64,000 bases of DNA from an uncultured Roseateles sp. Its GTDB lineage: Bacteria > Pseudomonadota > Gammaproteobacteria > Burkholderiales > Burkholderiaceae. This document shows positions 18,225 through 26,264 of this stretch, piece by piece; position 1 is the first letter of the stretch, and every line of letters begins with the position of its first letter. The notes below the pieces were generated by a model. It was not told the origin of the DNA and searched no databases. It saw only the letters and a list, made by a program, of their open reading frames with translations. The stretch spans positions 4,152 through 68,151 of the forward strand of contig CAMLKW010000003.1 in the NCBI GenBank assembly GCA_946480605.1, read 5' to 3'. Position numbers and translations under genes: made by a program.

Positions 18225-18296
18225 ATGAATTGCCTCGCCACATCCCCGCCCGCCTGCGGCGCCACCGGCCTTGCCAGGCTTGAGGTGTCGCGATGA
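18225..18296 (+). CDS. Short leader peptide coupled to the receiver gene
   Basis: A 23-residue ORF (begins MNCLATSPPACGATG). AAGGA stands nine bases before its ATG, and its TGA overlaps the receiver ATG (ATGA). No codon bias supports or excludes it. It may be a translational coupling device rather than a functional peptide. Confidence 0.4.
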   Translation: MNCLATSPPACGATGLARLEVSR

Positions 18297-18667
18297 CGGT
18301 GCGCGTGGTGCTCTACGTCGAGGACGATCCGGTCAGCGCGATGCTGATGCAGGGCATCCTGGAGCTGCGGCCGGGCTACCAACTGCGGGTGGCGCGCAGT
18401 GGCGCCGAGGCCCGCGCCTGCGTGGGTGCGGGTCGCGTGGACCTGCTGCTGTGCGACCGGCACCTGCCCGACCGGGCCGGCGACCAACTGCTGGCCGAGC
18501 TGCGTGCGGCCGGCCTGCCCGCGGCGGTGCCGGCGTTGCTGGTCACGGCCGAGACCGACTACGTGGCCGCCGAGCTGTCCCGCCGCGGCGGCTTCGACGG
18601 TTTCTGGACCAAGCCGCTGGACGTGGCCGCCACGCTGCGCAGTCTGGAGCGCTGGATGGGTGGGTGA
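18293..18667 (+). CDS. Single-domain response regulator
   Basis: A 124-residue stand-alone receiver: VVLYVEDDPVSAMLM acidic pair, phosphoacceptor Asp in LLLCDRHLPDRAG, Thr in LLVTAET, Lys in FWTKPLDV. There is no output domain, so it signals by protein-protein contact or acts in a phosphorelay with its Hpt and HTH-receiver neighbours. GAGGT lies five bases before the ATG. Confidence 0.88.
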   Translation: MTVRVVLYVEDDPVSAMLMQGILELRPGYQLRVARSGAEARACVGAGRVDLLLCDRHLPDRAGDQLLAELRAAGLPAAVPALLVTAETDYVAAELSRRGGFDGFWTKPLDVAATLRSLERWMGG

Positions 18668-18762
18668 GTGAGCCCCTCGCCCGGCCTCGCCCTGCTGAAC
18701 GCAGGCGACGCCGGTCGGTCTTGCAGACCGCGCAGGCGACAGAGCGCCTGCTCTTCGCCAGG

Positions 18763-18789
18763 CACAGACAGTCCTCAGGACTGTCTGTG
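18763..18789. repeat. 27-bp perfect palindrome in the gap before the DUF1800 gene
   Basis: Arms of 13 bases (CACAGACAGTCCT and its complement) surround a single central C. It sits 96 bases after the receiver stop. As RNA it would make a strong hairpin and could end transcription of the receiver cluster, but no U-tract follows. As DNA it is a near-ideal dimer-binding site. Confidence 0.6.
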
Positions 18790-18800
18790 TCCGGGCTCAG

Positions 18801-18880
18801 CCCCCGAGGGGACGGCGATGCTCGCGGCATTGAGCCGCTCGCACATCGCCTGTGCGGGCCGGCTTGGGGGCGGCCCGGCG
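18801..18880. repeat. Dispersed intergenic repeat, copy A
   Basis: A segment starting CCCCCGAGGGG and ending CTTGGGGGCGGCCCGGCG. It shares both ends and the order with 46460-46535, although the middle differs. This looks like one of the hairpin-rich intergenic repeats common in Burkholderiales. The rest of the 329-base gap 18668-18996 shows no gene. Confidence 0.45.
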
Positions 18881-18996
18881 CTCGGCACGGAACTCAACAC
18901 CGCTGGGCCGCTGACACAAATCTTTGCGCTCGGGCCACATGCCCTTGCGCAGATAGAGGGATGCTCCGGTCCAAAGACGGACACCGGAGACGCCCG

Positions 18997-20505
18997 ATGA
19001 AAAACCGCCGCTTCGTGCTGGGCAGCGCCACCGCGCTGGCCGGCCTGGCGCTGACCCGCCACGGCCAGGCCGTGGCGCCCGCCGCCGCCCCGCCGCTGAG
19101 CGCCGACGAGCGCGCGCTGCATGCGCTGAACCGCCTGGGCTATGGCCCACGCCCGGCCGATGCCGCCGCCATCGCGGAGCAGGGCGCCGAGCGCTGGCTG
19201 GCGCGCTTTCTGGATGAGCAACTGCAGCCGCGCCGCCTGCCGCAGCCCGAGGCGCTGAGCGCGCGCCTGGCGGGCCTGGAGGTGTTGACGCTGAGCCAGG
19301 GCGAGCTGCTGGCCCGCTACCGCGAGGCGGTGCGCGCGGCCCGCGAGGCGCGGCGCGAGCAGGCCAAGGGCGAGACGCCCAGTGCCGACGCGCTGAACGC
19401 CGTGCGCGAGAAGGTGCGGCCGCTGGTGCTGCAGGCCGGCACCGCGCGGCTGGCGCGGGCGCTGCAGAGCCCGGCGCAGCTGGAGGAGGTGCTGACCGAG
19501 TTCTGGTTCAACCACTTCAACGTGTTCGCCGGCAAGAACGCGGTGGGTGTGCTGGTAGCCGACTACGAGCAGAACGCGATACGGCCGCATGTGCTGGGGC
19601 GCTTCCGCGACATGCTGGGGGCCACGGCCAGGCATCCGGCCATGCTGATCTACCTGGACAACGCGCAGAGCGTGGCGCCGGCCGCGGCGCGGCCGGGTGC
19701 GGCCCGCCGCGCCGGCCTGAACGAGAACTACGCGCGCGAGTTGATGGAGCTGCACACGCTGGGCGTGGACGGCGGCTACACGCAGCGCGACGTGACCGAG
19801 CTGGCGCGCATGCTGACCGGCTGGGGCGTCGATGCACGCGCCGGCAAGGGCGACGCGTTCGAGTTCGACGCGCGCCGCCACGACCGCGGTGCCAAGACCT
19901 GGCTGGGCCAGAGCATCACGCCCGCCGGCCGGGCCGAGGGCGAGCGCGCGCTGGACCTGCTGGCCGCGCACCCGTCCACGGCGCGGCACCTGGCGTACAA
20001 GTTCGCGCAGGCCTTCGTCGCGGACCAGCCGCCGCCGGCGCTGGTGGCGCGGCTTGCCGATAGCTTCAAGGCCAGCGGCGGCGACCTGCGCGAGCTGACG
20101 CGCACGCTGATCCAGTCCGACGAGTTCTGGAGCCGCGAGGCCTACCAGGCCAAGTTCAAGACGCCCTACCAGTACCTGGTGTCCAGCCTGCGGGCGCTGG
20201 ACCTGGCCGCGACCCAGCCGCAGCCCTTGCTGCAGGCGCTGCAGCAGGCCGGCCAGCCGCTGTATGGCGCACAGACGCCCGACGGCTACAAGAACGTTGC
20301 CGCCGCCTGGCGCAACCCCGAGGCGCTGACGCAGCGCGTGCAGTTGGCGACCACATTGGGCCAGCGCAGCGGCGTCAGCGCCGAGCGGCTGGGTAGCACG
20401 CTGGGCGCCTCCGTCAGCGATACGACGCGCCGTGCGCTGGCGAGCGAGCCCACCGGCCAGCAGGTCGCGCTGCTGCTGGCCTCCCCCGACTTCATGAAGC
20501 GATAG
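18997..20505 (+). CDS. DUF1800 family protein
   Basis: A 502-residue exported protein. The N-terminus (RRFVLGSATALAGLALT) is signal-like, possibly Tat-type. DUF1800 features follow: ALHALNRLGYGPRPAD, LTEFWFNHFNVFAGK, GLNENYARELMELHTLGVDGGYTQ, VTELARMLTGW, TARHLAYKFAQAFV. DUF1800 proteins are usually encoded next to a DUF1501 protein, as here (8 bases downstream). Their biochemical role is unknown. The ATG at 18997 follows GGAGA at a good distance; upstream frame extensions are noise. Confidence 0.9.
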   Translation: MKNRRFVLGSATALAGLALTRHGQAVAPAAAPPLSADERALHALNRLGYGPRPADAAAIAEQGAERWLARFLDEQLQPRRLPQPEALSARLAGLEVLTLSQGELLARYREAVRAAREARREQAKGETPSADALNAVREKVRPLVLQAGTARLARALQSPAQLEEVLTEFWFNHFNVFAGKNAVGVLVADYEQNAIRPHVLGRFRDMLGATARHPAMLIYLDNAQSVAPAAARPGAARRAGLNENYARELMELHTLGVDGGYTQRDVTELARMLTGWGVDARAGKGDAFEFDARRHDRGAKTWLGQSITPAGRAEGERALDLLAAHPSTARHLAYKFAQAFVADQPPPALVARLADSFKASGGDLRELTRTLIQSDEFWSREAYQAKFKTPYQYLVSSLRALDLAATQPQPLLQALQQAGQPLYGAQTPDGYKNVAAAWRNPEALTQRVQLATTLGQRSGVSAERLGSTLGASVSDTTRRALASEPTGQQVALLLASPDFMKR

Positions 20506-20513
20506 GACCTGCC

Positions 20514-21764
20514 ATGCTGCGTCGTCAACTGCTGCACTTCGGTGCGTTCACGCTGGGCGGCCTGCCCGTGTCGCTGGTGCGCGCGCAAGGCGCATCGCAG
20601 AAGAAGCTGGTCGTCGTCATGCTGCGCGGCGCGGTGGACGGGCTGTCCGTCGTCGCGCCCTACGGCGAGCGCGACTACGCCGAGGGACGGCCGCAGATCG
20701 CGCTGGCCGCACCCGGCGCCGAGGACGGGCTCATCAAGCTGGACTCGCTGTTCGGCCTGCACCCGTCGCTGGCCATGCTGAGGCGCCACTGGGACGGCGG
20801 CCAGCTGGCCTTCGTGCACGCCAGTGGCTCGCCCGACCCGACGCGCTCGCACTTCGACGCGCAGGACTACCTGGAGTCCGGCACGCCGGGCCGCAAGTCC
20901 ACGCCCGACGGCTGGATGAACCGCCTGCTGACCGCGCTGCCCGGCGAGCCCGCACCCACGCGGGCGATCAGCCAGGGCAGCACGCCGCCGCGCATCTTTT
21001 CCGGCACGGCCAGCGTCGCCAGCCTGGGCCTGGGGCCCAACGCGCTGCAGCGCCGCGCCATCGACAACCCGCAGATGCAGGCGGGCCTGGCCAGGCTCTA
21101 TGCGGGCGACGCGCCGCTCAGCGGCACGCTGCGCGACACCACCGAGGGCCGAGAAGGCATGGCGCGCAGCATGGGCGCAGGCAACGCGATGGCAGGCGGC
21201 GGCGGGCGGTCGATGGATCCCACGGCCGACGCCGGCGCGCCGTCCGCGCGCAGCTTCGCGGCCGACGCGCTGCGGCTGGGCACGCTGATCCGCAAGGACC
21301 CGCACACCCAGCTGGCCTTCACCGCCGTGGGCGGCTGGGACACCCACGTCAACCAGGGCGCCGCACGCGGCCAGCTCGCCAACCGGCTGGCCAGCCTGGG
21401 CGAAGGGCTGGACGCGCTGGCTCGCGGCCTGGGCGATGCCTATCAGGACACGGTCATCGTCGTCGTCAGCGAGTTCGGCCGCACCGTGCGCCAGAACGGC
21501 AACGGCGGCACCGACCACGGCCGCGGCAACGTCATGTGGCTGATGGGCGGTGCCGTGGCCGGCGGCCAGGTGCTGGGCGACTGGCCGGGGCTGGACAAGG
21601 CCGCGCTGGCCGACGGCCGCGACCTGGCCGTCACCACCGACTTCCGCCAGGTGCTGGCGCCGGTGCTGCAGCGCCACCTGGGTCTGTCGGAAACCGCGCT
21701 GGCAACAGTGTTTCCGCAGTCACCGCAGACTTGGCGTCACGCGGACAAGCTGGTGCGTGCCTGA
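20514..21764 (+). CDS. DUF1501 family protein
   Basis: A 416-residue exported protein with a short hydrophobic N-terminus ending at VRAQG. Family features: KKLVVVMLRGAVDGLSVVAPYG, SHFDAQDYLESG, FTAVGGWDTHVNQG, TVIVVVSEFGRTVRQNGNGGTDHG, reminiscent of sulfatase/alkaline phosphatase-fold metal sites. It forms the standard two-gene unit with the DUF1800 gene. Its function is not established. Confidence 0.9.
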   Translation: MLRRQLLHFGAFTLGGLPVSLVRAQGASQKKLVVVMLRGAVDGLSVVAPYGERDYAEGRPQIALAAPGAEDGLIKLDSLFGLHPSLAMLRRHWDGGQLAFVHASGSPDPTRSHFDAQDYLESGTPGRKSTPDGWMNRLLTALPGEPAPTRAISQGSTPPRIFSGTASVASLGLGPNALQRRAIDNPQMQAGLARLYAGDAPLSGTLRDTTEGREGMARSMGAGNAMAGGGGRSMDPTADAGAPSARSFAADALRLGTLIRKDPHTQLAFTAVGGWDTHVNQGAARGQLANRLASLGEGLDALARGLGDAYQDTVIVVVSEFGRTVRQNGNGGTDHGRGNVMWLMGGAVAGGQVLGDWPGLDKAALADGRDLAVTTDFRQVLAPVLQRHLGLSETALATVFPQSPQTWRHADKLVRA

Positions 21765-21789
21765 CACGGTTCAAGCCTCTCGCGGGGAG

Positions 21790-21885
21790 ATGGACATGAC
21801 GCGAATCCCGTTCTCGCCCTTCGGCCTGTGCACGGCGGTGGCCGTGCTGGCCTACTGCTTCCTCGTTGCGACCGGCATCGCCTGA
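21790..21885 (+). CDS. Possible 29-31 residue single-TM peptide
   Basis: A short ORF ending FGLCTAVAVLAYCFLVATGIA, predicted to be one membrane helix. GGGGAGA precedes it at a spacing that suits the second ATG (21796) better than the first. Its TGA overlaps the ATG of the tautomerase gene. It could be a real small membrane protein or just a coupling ORF. Confidence 0.4.
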   Translation: MDMTRIPFSPFGLCTAVAVLAYCFLVATGIA

Positions 21886-22250
21886 TGCCCATCGTGGACG
21901 TGTGCTGGGTCGGCGATGCGCCGGGCCCGGATCTGGCGCCGCGCTTCGCCGACGCCATCGGCGACGCGCTCGGTGCTGCGCCGGGCCGCGTCTGGGTGCG
22001 GGTCATGCACCTGCCGGCCGCGCATTACGCCGAGAACGGAGGCTCGCTGCAGGGCGCCCTGCCGCTGTTCGTCACCATCCTGCATGCCTGCCCGCCGACC
22101 GGTGCCGCGCTGCGCGACGAGATCGCCACGCTGACGCAGGCGCTGGCCGGGCTCAGCGGCCGCCCGGCCGAGCGCGTGCATCTGGTCTACGCGCCGGCCG
22201 GCGCCGGGCGCATCTCCTTCGGCGGCCGGCTGGTCGAACCGGCCGGCTGA
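21885..22250 (+). CDS. Tautomerase superfamily protein
   Basis: A 121-residue protein beginning MPIVDVCWVGDA, so Met removal would expose Pro1, the catalytic base of 4-oxalocrotonate tautomerase and CHMI-type enzymes. The beta-alpha-beta pattern repeats twice (RVWVRVMHLPAAHYAENG and ERVHLVYAPAGAGRISFGG), as in fused two-unit tautomerases. The substrate is unknown. Its stop lies just before the regulatory palindromes of the ABC efflux operon. Confidence 0.75.
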   Translation: MPIVDVCWVGDAPGPDLAPRFADAIGDALGAAPGRVWVRVMHLPAAHYAENGGSLQGALPLFVTILHACPPTGAALRDEIATLTQALAGLSGRPAERVHLVYAPAGAGRISFGGRLVEPAG

Positions 22251-22251
22251 G

Positions 22252-22292
22252 GTCCGCCCCGGTCGGACTGTCCGGACACTGTCCGCGGACAG
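22252..22292. promoter_or_regulatory. Tandem GTCCG...CGGAC palindromes (candidate activator sites)
   Basis: Three dyads sharing a GTCCG/CGGAC core: 22252-22268 (arms GTCCG and CGGAC, 7-base spacer), 22269-22278 (TGTCCGGACA, perfect), and 22279-22292 (CTGTCCGCGGACAG, perfect). They lie 45-85 bases upstream of a sigma-54 promoter, where enhancer-binding proteins dock. The candidate binder is the NtrC-type regulator at 2117-3460 (inference). Confidence 0.7.
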
Positions 22293-22334
22293 CGTCCGCG
22301 ACGCCAAGTGCTTGATTCGCAAGGGCAGGTCCGC

Positions 22335-22349
22335 TGGCACGTGGCTTGC
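22335..22349 (+). promoter_or_regulatory. Sigma-54 promoter of the ABC efflux operon
   Basis: TGGCAC-N5-TTGC matches the -24/-12 consensus with exact spacing. Taking the GC at 22348-22349 as -12, transcription would start at about 22361, only two bases before the ATG of the adaptor gene, so the message would be nearly leaderless or translation begins further in. Confidence 0.75.
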
Positions 22350-22362
22350 GAACTGAGCGGCC

Positions 22363-23640
22363 ATGAACACCGGCTTCCGTGACACCTCCGAGCAGGACCG
22401 CCCGCTCGCCCGACCCTCCCGGCGCTGGCCGCTGCTGCTGGCCGGCGGCGTGGCGCTGGCGGCCGTACTGGCCTTCACCGTCGGCCCGCGCGTCAAGCGC
22501 CTGCTGTCCGCCGACAGCACCGTCAGCGTCGCCCGGCTGGGCATCGCGACGGTGGACGTGGCGCCGCTGACGCGCGACGTGGCCGGCGAGGGCCGCGTGG
22601 TGGCCGCGCAGAGCCCCACGCTGTTCGCGCAGGGCGCCGGCACGGCCACGCTGCTGGTCAAGGCGGGCGACCCCGTCAAGCAGGGCCAGGTGCTGGCCCG
22701 CGTGGACTCGCCGGAGCTGACCAACCGCCTCGCGCAGGAGCGCAGCAACGTGGACGCGCTGCGCGCCGACCTGGCCCGCGCCGAGGTCGAGGCCCGCCAG
22801 CAGGCCGCCGCGCTGCAGAGCGCCTACGAGAACGCCCGCATCGACCAGCAGACCGCGCAGAACGACCTGGCCCGCCAGACCCAGGCCTTCGAGGCCGGCG
22901 CCACCGCGCGCATGCAGGTGGATCGTGCCCAGGACGCATTGGCCAAGGCCAGGCTGGCGCTGGACCAGGCCAGCGCCTTGCGCGGCCTGAAGACCGACAG
23001 CCTGAAGCTGGACGTGCAGGCCAAGCAGAGCGCGCTGGCGCGCCAGCAGTTGCTGGTGGCCGACCTGGAGCGCCAGGTGGGCGAGCTGCAGGTGCGCTCG
23101 CCGGTGGACGGCCAGGTGGGCCAGCTCTTCATCGCCGACCGCACCAACGTGGCCCGCGACGCCAGGCTGCTGTCGGTCATCGACCTGTCGGCGCTGGAGG
23201 TGCAGATGCAGGTGGCCGAGAGCTTCGCCCGCGAGCTGCAGCCCGGCATGCCCGGCGAGATCAGCGGCAACGGCCAGCGCTGGCAGGGCCAGGTCAGCTC
23301 GGTGTCGCCCGAGGTCGTCAACGGCGAGGTCAGCGCACGGCTGCGCTTTGCCGGCGCGCAGCCGGAGCAGCTGCGCCAGAACCAGCGCCTGAGCGTGCGC
23401 GTGCTGCTGGACCGCCGCGACCAGGTGCTGGGCGTCGCGCGCGGCAGCTTCGTGGACGAGAGCGGCGGCAGCTATGCCTACGTGCTGCGCGGCGGCGTGG
23501 CCGAGAAGGTGGCCGTCAAGCTGGGCGCGCGCTCGCTGGAGCGGGTCGAGGTGGTGTCGGGCCTGAAGGCCGGCGACCGCGTCGTCATCTCCGGCGCCGA
23601 CAACTTCAAGGGCGCGGACCGCGTGCTCGTTGCGGATTGA
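22363..23640 (+). CDS. Periplasmic adaptor (membrane fusion) subunit of an ABC efflux pump
   Basis: A 425-residue HlyD/MacA-like protein. One TM anchor (about 22-42) is followed by a barrel-sandwich hybrid half (GEGRVVAAQSPTLFAQG, VKAGDPVKQGQVLARVD), a long alpha-hairpin coiled coil (about 115-235), the second lipoyl half (LQVRSPVDGQVGQLFIADRTNV) and beta-barrel/MP domains. It should bridge the MacB-like permeases to the TolC-like channel. The first gene of the sigma-54-driven operon, it is separated from the ATPase gene by a 562-bp palindromic element. The ATG lacks a leader of normal length. Confidence 0.9.
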   Translation: MNTGFRDTSEQDRPLARPSRRWPLLLAGGVALAAVLAFTVGPRVKRLLSADSTVSVARLGIATVDVAPLTRDVAGEGRVVAAQSPTLFAQGAGTATLLVKAGDPVKQGQVLARVDSPELTNRLAQERSNVDALRADLARAEVEARQQAAALQSAYENARIDQQTAQNDLARQTQAFEAGATARMQVDRAQDALAKARLALDQASALRGLKTDSLKLDVQAKQSALARQQLLVADLERQVGELQVRSPVDGQVGQLFIADRTNVARDARLLSVIDLSALEVQMQVAESFARELQPGMPGEISGNGQRWQGQVSSVSPEVVNGEVSARLRFAGAQPEQLRQNQRLSVRVLLDRRDQVLGVARGSFVDESGGSYAYVLRGGVAEKVAVKLGARSLERVEVVSGLKAGDRVVISGADNFKGADRVLVAD

Positions 23641-23685
23641 GGCTGTTGATGGATGCTCGGTCGACACATGCGGCTCATCGTGAGA

Positions 23686-24247
23686 TTGCCGGGAGTCCCG
23701 CCCGGCGGCGGGGTAACTTTCTTTTGCGGGGCCAAAAGAAAGTCACCAAAGAAAAGGCCCTTAACCGCACTCCAGCACCACATGCACAAACAACGCCGTG
23801 CAACAACCGGACGGCTGCCTCCCAGACGCGACCCGCTGCGCTCTCGCCGCTGTCCTTGTCACGAGCATCATGGATCGCATCACCTGCCCGCCTAACGCGC
23901 GGCTGCACGCCGTGCTCACCAGAACAGCCAACACAGCGGCGCTCGGGCGCCGCGACCCAGGCACAGCATCCACCGGGGCGTCGCCCGAGCGACGCGGTAT
24001 TCGCATTCGCTGGTGAGCCCGGCGTGCAGCCGGCGTTAAGCGGCGTGAAGGTCCGATCTATCCGGCTCGTCACAGGGACAGCGGCGAGAGCGAAGCGGCT
24101 CGCGTCTGTGCGCAATGACGGTGGTCGTTTTCGCGCGCCGTTGATGGCGGCGTCGGGATGGCTTGCGGTTAAGCGCCTCTCTTTTGGTGACTTTTCTCTG
24201 GCAAGACAGAGAAAAGTTACCCGCCCGCCGGGGTGGACTCCCGGCAA
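23686..24247. repeat. 562-bp imperfect palindrome (MITE-like) inside the efflux operon
   Basis: The left half and the reverse complement of the right half match over their full length with few gaps. Paired landmarks: TTGCCGGGAGTCC (23686; complement ends 24247), GGGTAACTTT, AAGTCACCAAA, CTTAACCGC, CTCTCGCCGCTGTCC, and GCTCACCAG (23914; complement 24010-24018). All give a centre near 23966. Each outer arm also has an internal hairpin (ACTTTCTTTTG / CAAAAGAAAGT on the left). The outer motif is a widespread betaproteobacterial and xanthomonad intergenic repeat. All ORFs here are by-products of the palindrome. The remaining bases of the gap (23641-23685, 24248-24301) show only an AAGGA site for the next gene. 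Confidence 0.8.
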
Positions 24248-24301
24248 CGGCAGTCACGCGTAACGACACCGCTACTTAGACAAAGACAAGGACATCTCAC
24301 C

Positions 24302-24997
<696 letters not shown>

Positions 24998-25004
24998 CCA
25001 CACG

Positions 25005-26264
25005 ATGCGAGTTCCCTTCATCGTCCTCGCGCTGCTGGCCGCCACCGCGGCCCGCGCCGACGACCTGCTGCAGGTCTGGGCCCAGGCCCGCGCGGCCGAC
25101 CCGCTGCTGCGCCAGGCCGCCGCGTTGACCGGCGCGCAGGACGCCAGCGCCCGCGAGGCCCGTGCCGCGTTGCTGCCGCAATGGCGATTGCAGAGCAGCG
25201 AGCTGCGCGAGAGCGGCGGCGCACGCTGGAACGTCACGACCAGCAGCGTCAGCCAGACGCTGGTCGACCTGGCGGCGCTGCGCGAGTGGGATGCCAGCCG
25301 CAGCCTCGCGTCGGCGCAGTCCGCCCGCCTGATTGCCGCCGAGCAGGCCGCACGCGAGCGCGTGGCCGAGGCCTATTTCGGCCTGCTGTCGGCCCAGGCC
25401 CAGCTGGCCACCGCGCGCGCCAACGAGGACGCCTTCGACCGCCAGGTTCGTGAGGCCGAGACGCGCTTCAAGTCCGGCCTGTCGGCCCAGGTCGAGGCCG
25501 ACCAGTCGCGCGCCTACCGCGAGCTGGCCCGCACCAGCACGCTGGCGGCCGAAGCCCAGCTGGCCGACGCGCGCGAGGCGCTGGCCCAGCTGACCGGCAG
25601 CGCGCCGCAGCGCTTGCAGCCGCTGCGCGCCGCGCTGTCCGCCCAGCCGCTGCCCGACGACGCCGAGGCATGGGGCCAGCGTGCGCAGCAGGCCAACCCC
25701 GAACTGCAGGCGCTGCAGCTGGAGGTCCAGGCCAGCGAGCAGCGCCTCGCGTCGGCGCGGGCGGGCCACCTGCCCACGCTGAGCCTGGGGCTGGAGACGC
25801 AGCGCCAGCGCGGCGACATCCAGACCGGCCGCACGCCCACGCAGGTCGCGCTGCGGCTGACCGTGCCGCTGTTCGCCGGCGGCGCCACCAGCGCGGCGGC
25901 GGACCGCGCCGGCTTCCAGCGCGAGGCCGCGCGCGAGCAGCTCGAAGCCGGCCGCCGCGCCGTGCTGCGCGAGGTGCGCGCCCGCCACCTGGCCGTGGGC
26001 CAGGGCGAGGCCCAGCAGCGCGCCACCGAGGCCGCCGTGGCCGCCGCGCAGCGCGCGCTGGACGCCACCCGCACCGGCCTCACGCTGGGCACGCGCTCCA
26101 CCACCGACCTGCTGCTGGCCATCCAGACCTTGGCGTCCGCGCAGAACGCCCAGACCCAGGCCCGCCACCGCCATGTGCTGGCGCTGCTGGCCCTGCACCA
26201 GGCCGCCGGCTCGCTGGGCGACACCGAGCTGGCCGCCGTGAACTCCCTGCTGGAGCAACCCTGA
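25005..26264 (+). CDS. TolC-family outer membrane efflux channel
   Basis: A 419-residue protein with a cleavable signal (to about residue 16, ATAARA-DD) and the duplicated TolC repeat: long coiled helices with [21 protein letters not shown] and, in the second half, [20 protein letters not shown], plus beta strands with [13 protein letters not shown]. It lies seven bases after the ATPase gene and its stop overlaps the first permease start. It supplies the outer membrane exit of the pump. Confidence 0.9.
   Translation: MRVPFIVLALLAATAARADDLLQVWAQARAADPLLRQAAALTGAQDASAREARAALLPQWRLQSSELRESGGARWNVTTSSVSQTLVDLAALREWDASRSLASAQSARLIAAEQAARERVAEAYFGLLSAQAQLATARANEDAFDRQVREAETRFKSGLSAQVEADQSRAYRELARTSTLAAEAQLADAREALAQLTGSAPQRLQPLRAALSAQPLPDDAEAWGQRAQQANPELQALQLEVQASEQRLASARAGHLPTLSLGLETQRQRGDIQTGRTPTQVALRLTVPLFAGGATSAAADRAGFQREAAREQLEAGRRAVLREVRARHLAVGQGEAQQRATEAAVAAAQRALDATRTGLTLGTRSTTDLLLAIQTLASAQNAQTQARHRHVLALLALHQAAGSLGDTELAAVNSLLEQP

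Noticed and set aside
23637..24269. Several overlapping ORFs of 70-208 codons on both strands
   Set aside because: They come from the large palindrome. Peptides with SPKERR and VTFFWPRKRK are translations of the common intergenic repeat and are frequent false gene calls.
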